Origin: Bradyrhizobium sp. LMTR 3 | GTDB taxonomy: Bacteria > Pseudomonadota > Alphaproteobacteria > Rhizobiales > Xanthobacteraceae | Direction: 5' to 3' | Assembly (NCBI RefSeq): GCF_001693485.1 | Contig: NZ_MAXC01000023.1 | Location: 372,001-436,000, forward strand | Length of the DNA stretch: 64,000 nucleotides | Shown: positions 1 through 8,156 of the stretch, one piece after another | Position numbering within the stretch: the stretch's first letter is position 1 | Layout of the letters: each line of letters begins with the position of its first letter | Position numbers and translations under genes: made by a program | The notes under the pieces: generated by a model | Seen by the model: only the letters and a program-made list of their open reading frames with translations | Database searches by the model: none | Told to the model about the DNA's origin: nothing

Positions 1-818
1 CCTTCGGTTTCATCCCAGGTGAGATTGAGGCGATCGTCCGACACCGACCACGACACCTGTAGCAGCCCGCGGGCCGAAGAAAACGCGCCGTACTTGCCGG
101 CATTGGTGGCCAGCTCGTGGAAGATCAGCGCCAGGCTGACCGCCAGTTTGGCCGGCAGAAACAGTGCATCGCCGTTCAAATTGAACCGGACGTGGCCGTA
201 GGGCCCGAGCTCGGAACGCAGCATGTCCTTGATGTCGCAGCCGCTGCCGTCCAGCCGCGCGATCAAATCGTCGGTTGCCGACAATGCGCGGAGGCGGCGA
301 TCGATGCTGCCCCAGACCTGCGGCTGGTCCTGCAGAACCTGGTGCAGCACAGCGTGAATCGTCGATGTCTTGTTTTTGAGCCGGTGCTGCAACTCCTCGA
401 TCAGGAGCTTGCGATATTCCTCTTCCTGGACCAGGCGTTTGGAATCTTCCCGTTGTTGCGCGACGATCCTCCGGTAATGGTCGACGCCCCAAATGGCAAA
501 GCCGCAAACTGCCCAGAACATCACTAGCAGCGCAAACCGTGCGGAATCGGCCGTGGCACTGCTGAAATTGACGAGGACGCCGAGCGCGCCTCCCGCGATT
601 GCCGTCGCGATCCCGATCCGGGCGCCGCCGACGGCGGCGGCCAGGAACACGGCTGGAAAATAAGGCGTGAAGAATACGTCCGGACGAATCTGGGCAATGC
701 CCCACCGGGCGATCGTCGACAAGGCAAGGCAGCCGGCCGCGAACACGGTGCTGGAAAGCAGGGAGGGCTGGGAGATCCCCTGCCAGCCGTGCCTGAGCTC
801 GTCGATCAATTTCTTCAT
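1..818 (-). CDS. HWE-family sensor histidine kinase, C-terminal end cut by window edge
   Basis: This is a membrane-anchored sensor kinase. The frame is open from the ATG at 818 to the left edge (about 272 residues) and lacks its stop. The first ~110 residues hold several hydrophobic segments (about 20-35, 50-70, 72-85 and 93-112), like the MASE/DUF4118 sensors of this kinase class. A short helical linker (about 115-140) follows. The phosphoacceptor box contains QHRLKNK with His145, and the N-box HELATNAGKYG (234-244) is typical of HWE/HisKA_2 kinases, which signal to general-stress or light-response regulators. The remaining ATP-binding G-boxes would lie outside the window. No partner regulator is visible on this side, so the signal and target are unknown. 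Confidence 0.85.
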   Translation of the reverse strand, partial: MKKLIDELRHGWQGISQPSLLSSTVFAAGCLALSTIARWGIAQIRPDVFFTPYFPAVFLAAAVGGARIGIATAIAGGALGVLVNFSSATADSARFALLVMFWAVCGFAIWGVDHYRRIVAQQREDSKRLVQEEEYRKLLIEELQHRLKNKTSTIHAVLHQVLQDQPQVWGSIDRRLRALSATDDLIARLDGSGCDIKDMLRSELGPYGHVRFNLNGDALFLPAKLAVSLALIFHELATNAGKYGAFSSARGLLQVSWSVSDDRLNLTWDETE

Positions 819-1012
819 CGGGGTTGTCACTTCACGTGATCAGCGCATCCAAAATATGGCCGATCATACCGAAAATCGGGGATTTCGTGGCGCGGAGGGC
901 GGCAAGGCCAGCCGAGCGCCGGGTGATTGCGATGGAACAAGCTTGCTTGCCTTGTCCGCGAGAGGCGGGAATATTGGCGTCAACGTCAACGAATTTCGAC
1001 GGGGGTAACAAC

Positions 1013-1855
1013 ATGGGACGGCTGGACGGCAAGGTCGCAGTGATCACCGGCGCGACCAGCGGCATCGGGTTGCACACCGCGGAGCTATTCGTCGCCGAGG
1101 GCGCAAAAATCGTCATCGCCGGGCGGCGCGTGCCGGAGGGCGAGGCGCTGGCCAAGAAGCTCGGCGCCAACTGCATCTTCCGCCAGACCGACGTCACGGT
1201 GGAAGAGCAGATGAGCGCGCTGATCGGGCTTGCGGTGGAAAAGTTCGGCCGCATCGATTGCCTGTTCAACAATGCCGGCGGTCCGGCGCAGACCGGCGGC
1301 ATCGAAGGCCTCGAGGTCGAGCGGTTTGATGCCGCGATGGCGACGCTGGTGCGCAGCGTGATGCTCGGCATGAAGCACGCGGCGCCGCATATGCGTAAGC
1401 AAGGCTCCGGCAGCATCATCAACAACGGCAGCATTGCCGGCCGCCTCGCCGGCTTTTCGTCGTCGATGGTCTATAGCGCGGCAAAGGCCGCCGTCATCCA
1501 TCTCACCAAATGCGTGGCGATGGAACTCGGCGAAGCCAACATCCGCGTCAATTCGATTTCGCCCGGCGCGATCGCGACCGGCATTTTCGGCAAGGCGCTC
1601 GGCCTGCCGGTGGAAGCCGCCGAAAAGACCCCGGCCGTGATGCGCGAGGTCTACAAGGCCGCGCAGCCGATTCCGCGCGCGGGACTGCCCGAGGATATCG
1701 CGCACGCCGCGGTATTTCTGGCCAGCGACGAATCCTCCTTCATCAACGGCCACGATCTGGTGGTCGACGGCGCCATGACCGGCGGCCGCAACTGGAGCCA
1801 GCAGCAGCAGGGTTATGTCACACTGAGGAAGGCCTTCGATCAGGGGGCGGGGTAG
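1013..1855 (+). CDS. SDR-family NAD(P)-dependent oxidoreductase
   Basis: A classical short-chain dehydrogenase of 280 residues. The cofactor motif TGATSGIG is at residues 12-19, NNAG at 86-89, and the catalytic Ser140, Tyr154 and Lys158 are in place (YSAAK). A C-terminal region with VDGAMTGG closes the Rossmann fold as usual in this family. The start is the ATG preceded by GGGGGT with a short spacer; upstream in-frame starts would add about 63 residues with no family similarity. It is predicted to be a soluble enzyme oxidising or reducing an alcohol or ketone. The substrate cannot be read from sequence. It stands alone between a divergent kinase gene and a repeat element. Confidence 0.85.
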   Translation: MGRLDGKVAVITGATSGIGLHTAELFVAEGAKIVIAGRRVPEGEALAKKLGANCIFRQTDVTVEEQMSALIGLAVEKFGRIDCLFNNAGGPAQTGGIEGLEVERFDAAMATLVRSVMLGMKHAAPHMRKQGSGSIINNGSIAGRLAGFSSSMVYSAAKAAVIHLTKCVAMELGEANIRVNSISPGAIATGIFGKALGLPVEAAEKTPAVMREVYKAAQPIPRAGLPEDIAHAAVFLASDESSFINGHDLVVDGAMTGGRNWSQQQQGYVTLRKAFDQGAG

Positions 1856-1863
1856 GGTCACGC

Positions 1864-1983
1864 CGTCATTGCGAGCCACCCGGTCGGCGCGAAGCGCCGC
1901 CGGATGACAGGCTCCGCGAAGCAATCCATAGGGCCACATATGGAGGCATTGATTGCTTCGTCGCTTCGCTCCTCGCAATGACG
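1864..1983. repeat. Palindromic intergenic repeat, family B (copy 1)
   Basis: The ends are inverted copies: CGTCATTGCGAG on the left and CTCGCAATGACG on the right. Inner arms carry GAAGCAATCCA and GATTGCTTCGTCGC. A second copy with the same arms is at 4126-4211. It has no coding content. Confidence 0.8.
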
Positions 1984-2010
1984 GCCCCAAATTGCAAGGG
2001 GAGACGCCAA

Positions 2011-2508
2011 ATGTCTGCAACATTCCACCCATCACCATCGGCGAACGGCCGTCCGTTCTATCTCGCCATCATCGCCGGGCTCGCCTGTGCCTTCGTCATC
2101 AGCAAGACGCTGCCGTCGACCATGGACGCGGTTTCAGCGATCATCGAGCCGCTCTGCGCCAACAGCGCAACCGGTTCGACGCAGGACGTCGTCGAGCCGA
2201 TCAGCTCGCATGCACTGCCGAACGTGCCGGGCAAGCGCGTCACCATCGTGCGCGTATTCTACGGCCCGGGCGGCTTTACGCCTGCGCACCGGCATGCCGG
2301 CTCCGTCACCGCCTACGTCACCAAGGGCGAGATCCGCTCGCAGCTTGCCGGCGGTCCGGTCGACACCTTTGGGGTAGGTCAGTCGTTCTTCGAGCCGCCC
2401 GGCTCAACCCACCTGGTCTCGGCCAATGCCAGCCTGACCGAGCCTGCGGAATTGATCGCGGTGTTCGTGGCCGATGAAGGCGCGCAGCTCACGACGCTGG
2501 TGAAGTAG
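2011..2508 (+). CDS. Membrane-anchored cupin-domain protein
   Basis: A 165-residue protein with one N-terminal hydrophobic segment (about 16-31), then a single cupin barrel. The HxH metal motif PAHRH (His93, His95) and the second-motif His134 (PPGSTH) are visible. The first motif lacks the usual downstream Glu, so metal binding may differ. Small cupins of this sort often act as dioxygenases, isomerases or sensors, but nothing here fixes the role. The start ATG has AGGGGAGA about 5 bases upstream and sits directly after a family-B repeat. The N-terminal anchor suggests a periplasmic or membrane-bound location. Confidence 0.75.
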   Translation: MSATFHPSPSANGRPFYLAIIAGLACAFVISKTLPSTMDAVSAIIEPLCANSATGSTQDVVEPISSHALPNVPGKRVTIVRVFYGPGGFTPAHRHAGSVTAYVTKGEIRSQLAGGPVDTFGVGQSFFEPPGSTHLVSANASLTEPAELIAVFVADEGAQLTTLVK

Positions 2509-2515
2509 GCAAATT

Positions 2516-2631
2516 GTAGGGTGAGCAAAGCCAACGGGTCGCGCAAATGCGCGCCCGATGACAAGCTCCGCATGCCCACCATCACGGGCACAGTGCTTGA
2601 TGGTGGGCACGCTGCGCTTTGCCCACCCTAC
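2516..2631. repeat. Palindromic repeat, family A (copy 1)
   Basis: Starts GTAGGGTG and ends with the inverted CTTTGCCCACCCTAC; the middle contains GCCCACCATCA facing TGATGGTGGGC. Its last four bases overlap the stop codon of the minus-strand P450 gene. Other copies are at 9634, 11519, 26150, 29879 and 34313. Confidence 0.85.
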
Positions 2632-4010
2632 ATACGTACCGCCTTCACCACCACCCGCAGCCCGTCCCGCGGTTTCGGGATTGGCCACATCTGCCAGTCC
2701 GCCTTGTAGCCGGGCTCCAGCGACACTTCGAGATTCTGCAGGAAATGCCGCGCAAAGGTCTTTGCCTGCATGTAGGCGAAGTGCAGGCCGAGGCACATAT
2801 GCGCGCCGCCGCCGAACGGCACCCAGGCGAAGCGGTGGCGGGTGCGCTGCGCCTCGTCGGAGAAACGCATCGGATCGAATTTGTCCGGCTCGGGCCAGAT
2901 ATCCGGCATATGGTGCGTGAACAGCGGATTGACGCCGACCAGCGTGCCGGCGGGAATGTCGTACCCCTTAAACGAAAAGCTGCGCACCGCGCGGCGCGGC
3001 ATCGACGGCACCGGAGGTTTCAGCCGCAGCGCCTCCTTGAACGCCATTTCCGACAGCGGCATCTTTTCGAGATTGTCGATGCTGGAGGGGTCGTTGGCCT
3101 CGATACCGAGGCCTTTGACCTCCTCGCGCAACTGCTGCTGCCATTCGGGGTGGGCGGCAAGCTCGCCGACAAAGGAGGTCAGCGACGATGTCAGCGTGTC
3201 ATGCGCCGCCATCATCAGAAAGCTCATGTGGTCGATGACGTCCTGGGTCGACAGCAGCGCGCCGTCCTCGTGCGTCGCCTGGCATAGCTGCGAGAACAGG
3301 TCATCGCCGCCGCCACGCGCGCGGCGGATCGGAATCTGCTCGGAGAAGTAGGCAACGATCCGCTTGCGGCCCGCAACGCCGCGGCCCATCTGCGTGAACG
3401 GCAGCGGCCGTCGGATCGGCGCTACCGCAGCGGCCACCATGTCGATGAAGGCGCGGGTGATTTCGTCGACCTCGGGTCCGATATCGGCGCCGAGGAACGA
3501 CGTCGCCGCCAGATCGAGCGTGAGCTGCTTCATCGCCGGATACACCAGCATCTCGCCTGGCTGCGCCTTCCACTGCTTCACCCGCGCGGCAATGCCGCGG
3601 TCGAGATCGACGAGGTAGGACTTCATCGGCCCCGACTTGAACGCGACCGACAGTGCGCGGCGGTGCAGGCGGTGCTCTTCAAAATCCAGCAACATCAGCC
3701 CGCGCGGAAACAACAGGCCGAGGATCGGCCCCCAGCCATGGGTGGAGGAGAACAGGCGCGCCTGATCGAACAGCACGAGCTCATTGGCCTCGGGCCCGAG
3801 CATCGTCACGCTGGTCTCGCCGAACAGATGGGTGCGGTAGATCAGACCGTATTTGGCGGCCGACTTCTCAATCTGTCCTTTGGGATCGGCCAGCACCGCC
3901 AGCGTATTGCCGATGAACGGCCACCCTTCGTTACCGGGAATGTGCCGTAACGCCTTGGGGTTTGGCGGCACCGGGATATTGGCGGGGGAAGCCACACTCT
4001 GCATCGACAT
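2628..4010 (-). CDS. Cytochrome P450
   Basis: A soluble bacterial P450 of 460 residues, a normal class-I length. The heme-thiolate loop FGGGAHMCLG is at 399-408 with the ligand Cys406. The K-helix ExxR is Glu326-Arg329. The I-helix proton-delivery motif reads AHDT (269-272), where most P450s have (A/G)GxDT. It is a monooxygenase needing a ferredoxin and reductase, which are not encoded nearby. It lies downstream of the co-oriented luciferase-like monooxygenase at 4245, separated by 234 bases that include a repeat, so co-transcription is possible but not shown. The stop codon TAG falls in the terminus of a family-A repeat. The substrate is unknown. Confidence 0.93.
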   Translation of the reverse strand: MSMQSVASPANIPVPPNPKALRHIPGNEGWPFIGNTLAVLADPKGQIEKSAAKYGLIYRTHLFGETSVTMLGPEANELVLFDQARLFSSTHGWGPILGLLFPRGLMLLDFEEHRLHRRALSVAFKSGPMKSYLVDLDRGIAARVKQWKAQPGEMLVYPAMKQLTLDLAATSFLGADIGPEVDEITRAFIDMVAAAVAPIRRPLPFTQMGRGVAGRKRIVAYFSEQIPIRRARGGGDDLFSQLCQATHEDGALLSTQDVIDHMSFLMMAAHDTLTSSLTSFVGELAAHPEWQQQLREEVKGLGIEANDPSSIDNLEKMPLSEMAFKEALRLKPPVPSMPRRAVRSFSFKGYDIPAGTLVGVNPLFTHHMPDIWPEPDKFDPMRFSDEAQRTRHRFAWVPFGGGAHMCLGLHFAYMQAKTFARHFLQNLEVSLEPGYKADWQMWPIPKPRDGLRVVVKAVRM

Positions 4011-4125
4011 GGCAATTGCTCCGGTTGAGCCTCGGATTGCGAGTATTATCGCCCGTGTTGGCGGCTTTGTCGCGGCCTGAATTGCGGGAAGAGGCGCCTC
4101 CCGCCATGGAAAATACCGCCAGCCC

Positions 4126-4211
4126 CGTCATTGCGAGGAGCGATAGCGACGAAGCAATCCATCTTCCTTCCGTGGTGAAGATGGATTGCTTCGCTGACGC
4201 TCGCAATGACG
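4126..4211. repeat. Palindromic intergenic repeat, family B (copy 2)
   Basis: CGTCATTGCGAG at the left end and CTCGCAATGACG at the right, with inner arms GAAGCAATCCATCTT and AAGATGGATTGCTTC around a short loop. It could fold into a long hairpin in the gap between the monooxygenase and P450 genes and may end or process that transcript. Confidence 0.8.
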
Positions 4212-4244
4212 AAGGAGGGATCTCGTCGTCCCTGACGAACGCGA

Positions 4245-5486
4245 TCACGCTTTCCGTTTCGCCGCTTCCTTCTGCAGGTCGGGCGCATTCACGGCCGGAA
4301 TCGCGACCCGGCCGGGGCCAGTGTGCTGCAACGCGGCGGCGGCCTTTTCGTTTTCCATGATCTTGGCCATCACGGCCTGGCCCGCGCGCTCGAACACCGC
4401 GCGGTTCTCGACCAGGAATTTTTGCGACTCGCGCAGTTTTGCAACATAGCCGTTGATTTCGGGGATCACGTAGCGCGCGACCATGTCCCAGCTTCGGCGG
4501 GTATTTTCCGGATTGGCCCAGTCGTGCACGAAGCCGATGATGGCGCCGACGCCGCCCGAGACCTGCATCAGGTTCTTGATGGTTTTGACCAGATCATCCG
4601 GCGTGCCGATGGTGGAGGCGGCATTTTCGCCGCCGGCGGTTTTCTCGATCGCGTCCTCCGGCGAGGTGAACGGCTCCAGCCCCGGCCGCTGCAGCGTGCG
4701 CACATTATATTCGTTGTGCCAGCGCATCAGGCCGGGGCCGGCCTCGCGCTGCGCCTGTTCGCGCGTCTCGGCGATGTGCCAGCTTAGCAGCACGCGCCAG
4801 TCCGAACGGCTCACGGTGGTGCCGGCCTTCTTGGCGGCATCCTCGGCAAAGCCCCATTGCGTCGGCAGCGCCATCAGGCCCTGCGTCGACATCGAGCCGA
4901 GCGAAATGATGCCGATGCCGTATTTGCCGGCAAGCGTCATGCCCGACGGCGAAATCTGCGACGCCACCACGAACGGCATGTCTTCCTGTAGCGGCAGCAA
5001 TTGCAGCGCGGCATCCTGCATGGTGAACCAGTCGCTCCTGGCGGTGACGCGCTCGCCCCTGAACAGCCGGCGGATGATCGCGATCGCTTCGTCCTGGCGG
5101 TCGCGCTGCGTCATCGGATCGATGCCGAGCGTGTGCGCGTCGGAGGCGAGCGCGCCCGGACCTGAGCCGAAAATGGCGCGGCCGCCGGTCATCCAGTCGA
5201 GCTGCACCATACGCTGCGCGACGTTGTAAGGGTGGTGATAGGGCAGCGAGATCACGCCGGTGCCGAGCTTGATGCGCTTGGTGCGCTCGCCGGCGGCGGC
5301 CAGAAACATTTCCGGCGAGGCGATCATTTCCCAGCCCGAGGAATGGTGTTCGCCGCACCAGAATTCGTCGAAGCCGAGCATGTCGATCTGCTCGACGAAG
5401 TCGAGGTCGCGGCGGAATTGCAGCAGCGGATGCTCGCCGATCGGATGATGCGGGGCGAGAAAGGCTCCGAATTTCAGGCGTGCCAT
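4245..5486 (-). CDS. LLM-class flavin-dependent monooxygenase (limonene-monooxygenase-like)
   Basis: A 413-residue luciferase-like TIM-barrel protein. The N-terminal start FGAFLAPHHPIGEHP, the WCGEHHSSGWE stretch and the GSGPGALASDA loop are characteristic of the long bacterial luciferase-like group that includes limonene 1,2-monooxygenase. These enzymes use FMNH2 supplied by a separate flavin reductase to oxidise small hydrophobic molecules in the cytoplasm. The flavin reductase is not seen here. The gene lies upstream of and on the same strand as a cytochrome P450, hinting at a shared terpene- or aliphatic-type substrate. That link is inference only. The start is the ATG beginning MARLKFG. 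Confidence 0.88.
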   Translation of the reverse strand: MARLKFGAFLAPHHPIGEHPLLQFRRDLDFVEQIDMLGFDEFWCGEHHSSGWEMIASPEMFLAAAGERTKRIKLGTGVISLPYHHPYNVAQRMVQLDWMTGGRAIFGSGPGALASDAHTLGIDPMTQRDRQDEAIAIIRRLFRGERVTARSDWFTMQDAALQLLPLQEDMPFVVASQISPSGMTLAGKYGIGIISLGSMSTQGLMALPTQWGFAEDAAKKAGTTVSRSDWRVLLSWHIAETREQAQREAGPGLMRWHNEYNVRTLQRPGLEPFTSPEDAIEKTAGGENAASTIGTPDDLVKTIKNLMQVSGGVGAIIGFVHDWANPENTRRSWDMVARYVIPEINGYVAKLRESQKFLVENRAVFERAGQAVMAKIMENEKAAAALQHTGPGRVAIPAVNAPDLQKEAAKRKA

Positions 5487-6046
5487 GCGTGTTCCTCTCC
5501 GGATCTATTGTTCTTTGGAATTGCTTGGCATGAAACCTACGGGGTGGGCCGTAGCAAGGCAATCCTCGGAGCAGGGCAGCCGGCGCATGGTTGTCGCGCG
5601 TAGTTGGCTGACGTGCCGCCGCCCGGAATTACGCGGGTCTTGATCGTCTCGGTAAGAAATTTTTCGAGATCGCGCGTGATGTCGACGCGTACTTTCAGGA
5701 GACAACTCCAGGCGCCGGGTGATGTGGTGGCACTCCCGCACGTCGGGCAACGCCTTCCCTCTTTCCAGGTCGCCTCTCTTTCCAGGACGCCTCTATTGTT
5801 CTTCGCGATCGAATCAGCCCAGTCGGCGCGGCCGGCGCTGCTCGTCGCGTGCGCGCTGTTTGCGTTGTCGATCGCCTGCGCCGCATTCCTGACATGGATG
5901 CGTCGGGGTCACGGGATGACAAATTAACGTCAATTGCCAAAATTTGATTGTGGGGAATGACAGTGCACGGTCTTTTTATTTTGCAGTGCAGCAACTATCT
6001 GTTCTTGGTAACGTGATTCAAAAACAATCGCCCCAGGAGCCTGTCG
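5487..6046. other. Non-coding gap of 560 bases between divergent genes
   Basis: I see no convincing gene. A plus-strand reading frame ending at 5927 has one hydrophobic stretch near its C-terminus, but no ribosome site or recognised family. A 17-base unit (CTTTCCAGG(T/A)CGCCTCT) is repeated in tandem at 5761-5777 and 5778-5794 with one mismatch. The right end holds the control region of the esterase gene, including a TGCA-type palindrome at 5981-5994. Confidence 0.5.
5981..5994. promoter_or_regulatory. TGCA-type imperfect palindrome, possible PhaR operator
   Basis: TTGCAGTGCAGCAA, with the core TGCA-G-TGCA symmetric about one base, lies 53 bases before the esterase start. The PHB regulator PhaR of Paracoccus and Rhodobacter is known to bind TGC-rich inverted repeats of this kind in front of PHA genes. 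Assignment to PhaR is inferred from pattern and gene type only. Confidence 0.35.
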
Positions 6047-7258
6047 TTGTCTCTCGCCAAGAACGTCGAATTCTTGCGCCATTTGCCGAAGCTGAACGGC
6101 TTCAATGGCTTGGGAATCTATGGCCGAAGCACGTTGCCCGGGGCCGGCAGTCCGCTCGTCGAAATCAGCGGATTCGGCACCAATCCCGGTGCGCTCAAAA
6201 TGTTCGCGTTCGTGCCGGAGCAATTGCTGCCCGCCCGCGCCCTTGTCGTCGTGCTGCATGGCTGCGGCCAGACCGCGGCCGGTTACGATTTCGGCACCGG
6301 CTGGTCGACGCTCGCCAAACGCTACGGCTTTGCCTTGCTGATGCCCGAGCAGCAGGCGTCGAACAACGCCAACACCTGCTTCAACTGGTTCAATCCGGGC
6401 GACATCGCGCGCGGCCGCGGCGAGGCCGCTTCGATCCGTCAGATGGTCGCGCGGATGGTCGCCGATCACAAACTCGATTCGCGCCACATCTTCATCACCG
6501 GGCTTTCCGCCGGCGGCGCGATGACCTCGGTGATGCTGGCGACCTATCCGGACGTGTTTGCGGGCGGTGCCATCATCGCCGGTCTGCCCTACGGTATCGC
6601 CAGCAATGTCCGCGAAGCGCTCGGCGGCATGATGCAGTCGACATCACGCCCCGCCGGCAAGCTGGGCGATCTCGTGCGCAAGGCCTCCAAGCACAGGGGA
6701 CCATGGCCGAAAGTGTCGGTGTGGCACGGCAGCGCCGATCGCACCGTCAACCCGGGCAACGCCAATGAGATCGTCAAGCAGTGGCTCGACGTCCACAGCC
6801 TGCCGGCGGCGCCGATGTCGATGGGAGACGTCGACGGCCATCCGCGCGAAGTCTGGTGGAATGAAGACGGCGAGACCGTCGTGGAGTCCTACACCATCAC
6901 CGATATGGCCCACGGTACGCCGCTGGGGCTTGCCGGCAACGACGAGCGCTACGGCGCGGAGGGCGCGTTCCTGATCGAGGCGGGAATCTCCTCATCGTAT
7001 CACATCGCCAATTTTTTCGGCCTGACCGAGCGCGTCAGTCCGGTCAGCGAAGCGGCCAAGCCGGCGCAGGCGCCGAAGGTCGTTCCGTCGGCTGCTACGG
7101 AGTCCCTGCAGTCGTCCGATATCGCCGCAAGACTCTGGTCCAGGACCCACAAGCCGGTTCGCGAACACAAGCCGGCGCCACGCGAACCGAAGCGTCGCGG
7201 CATCGATGTCGGCAGCGTCATCACCCGCGCGCTGACGGCCGCAGGCTTGATGAAGTAG
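6047..7258 (+). CDS. PHB-depolymerase-family esterase
   Basis: An alpha/beta-hydrolase of 403 residues. The oxyanion region HGCGQ is at 71-75, a Cys-rich segment NTCFNWF at 109-115, and the lipase box GLSAGG at 152-157 with nucleophile Ser154. This arrangement matches the PHB-depolymerase / feruloyl-esterase-like family, which cleaves polyester or short esters. I chose the TTG at 6047 because AGGAG lies 7 bases upstream and the N-terminus fits the family; no ATG is well placed. The C-terminal ~80 residues (from about 320) are Lys/Pro/Arg-rich and probably disordered. No signal peptide is evident, so the substrate may be intracellular. A TGCA palindrome precedes the gene. Confidence 0.85.
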   Translation: MSLAKNVEFLRHLPKLNGFNGLGIYGRSTLPGAGSPLVEISGFGTNPGALKMFAFVPEQLLPARALVVVLHGCGQTAAGYDFGTGWSTLAKRYGFALLMPEQQASNNANTCFNWFNPGDIARGRGEAASIRQMVARMVADHKLDSRHIFITGLSAGGAMTSVMLATYPDVFAGGAIIAGLPYGIASNVREALGGMMQSTSRPAGKLGDLVRKASKHRGPWPKVSVWHGSADRTVNPGNANEIVKQWLDVHSLPAAPMSMGDVDGHPREVWWNEDGETVVESYTITDMAHGTPLGLAGNDERYGAEGAFLIEAGISSSYHIANFFGLTERVSPVSEAAKPAQAPKVVPSAATESLQSSDIAARLWSRTHKPVREHKPAPREPKRRGIDVGSVITRALTAAGLMK

Positions 7259-7291
7259 CCGGACATACAGCGTCAGCCGGACAGTTTCAGC

Positions 7292-7972
7292 TCACATCTC
7301 GTCTGTCAGGAACGGATTGGTCAGCCGCTCCTGACCGAGGCTGGAGCCGGCGCCATGGCCGCAGATGAAGCCGACGTCGTCGCCGAGCGGCAATAGCTTT
7401 TCCTTGATCGAATTGATCAGCGTGGCGTGGCTGCCGCCGGGCAGGTCGGTGCGCCCGACCGATCCGTTGAACAGCACGTCGCCGACATGGGCGAAGCGCA
7501 ATTCCTTGTTGAAGAACACGACGCTGCCCGGCGAGTGGCCGGGGCAGTGCAGGATGTCGAAGGCAAGGTCGCCGATCGAGACCTGATCGCCTTCGTCGAG
7601 CCAGCGGTCGGGCCCGAAATTGCGCACGCCGGTGATGCCGAAGCGCTCGCCGCTCGAGACGACGTTGTCGAGCAGGAATTTATCGGCGATATGCGGACCC
7701 TCGATCTTGACCTGCAGGGCGTCACGCAAATCGGCGGCGCCGCCGACATGATCGATATGGCCGTGCGTCAGCCAGATTTTCTCGACCGTGACGCCGGTCT
7801 GCTTGATCGCCTCCAGAATTTTTGGAACGTCCCCGCCGGGATCGATCACCACGGCCTTCTTGGAAGGCTCGTGCCAGATGATGGTGCAGTTCTGCTCGAA
7901 CAGCGTCACCGGCACGATCATCGCGCCCGCCTTCGCCTGGTTCTCGGCCTGGGTATCGGTTCTGTTTTCCAT
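7292..7972 (-). CDS. MBL-fold metallo-hydrolase, glyoxalase II / YcbL-like
   Basis: A 226-residue metallo-beta-lactamase-fold hydrolase. The zinc motif THGHIDHVGG gives His70, His72, Asp74 and His75. Further ligands are suggested by CPGHSPGS and by HVGDVLF with its Asp. Close relatives are the small glyoxalase-II-like proteins of the YcbL type that hydrolyse thioesters such as lactoylglutathione. Length is normal for that group. It is cytoplasmic and lacks the C-terminal substrate-binding domain of classical glyoxalase II, so glutathione thioester use is possible but uncertain. It converges with the esterase gene across a 33-base gap. Confidence 0.88.
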   Translation of the reverse strand: MENRTDTQAENQAKAGAMIVPVTLFEQNCTIIWHEPSKKAVVIDPGGDVPKILEAIKQTGVTVEKIWLTHGHIDHVGGAADLRDALQVKIEGPHIADKFLLDNVVSSGERFGITGVRNFGPDRWLDEGDQVSIGDLAFDILHCPGHSPGSVVFFNKELRFAHVGDVLFNGSVGRTDLPGGSHATLINSIKEKLLPLGDDVGFICGHGAGSSLGQERLTNPFLTDEM

Positions 7973-8156
7973 CCGGGGAACATATTCATCCCCCGAAGGT
8001 CGTCAACACGGGTTTGCGATCATCTTGTAACCGGCGTGTGATCCACACGGCTCCGTGATAGCGTTGCGCGTCGTGTCACGGGTTGGAGTGCGACGCCTTA
8101 TGTCGCCTTCGCCGGCCAGTTTCGGATTTCATCGGGGTTCGGCAGTTGGGATTTCC

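Noticed and set aside
5604..5927. 107-residue plus-strand frame with a C-terminal hydrophobic stretch
   Set aside because: No ribosome site, no family, and the frame crosses a tandem repeat at 5761-5794.
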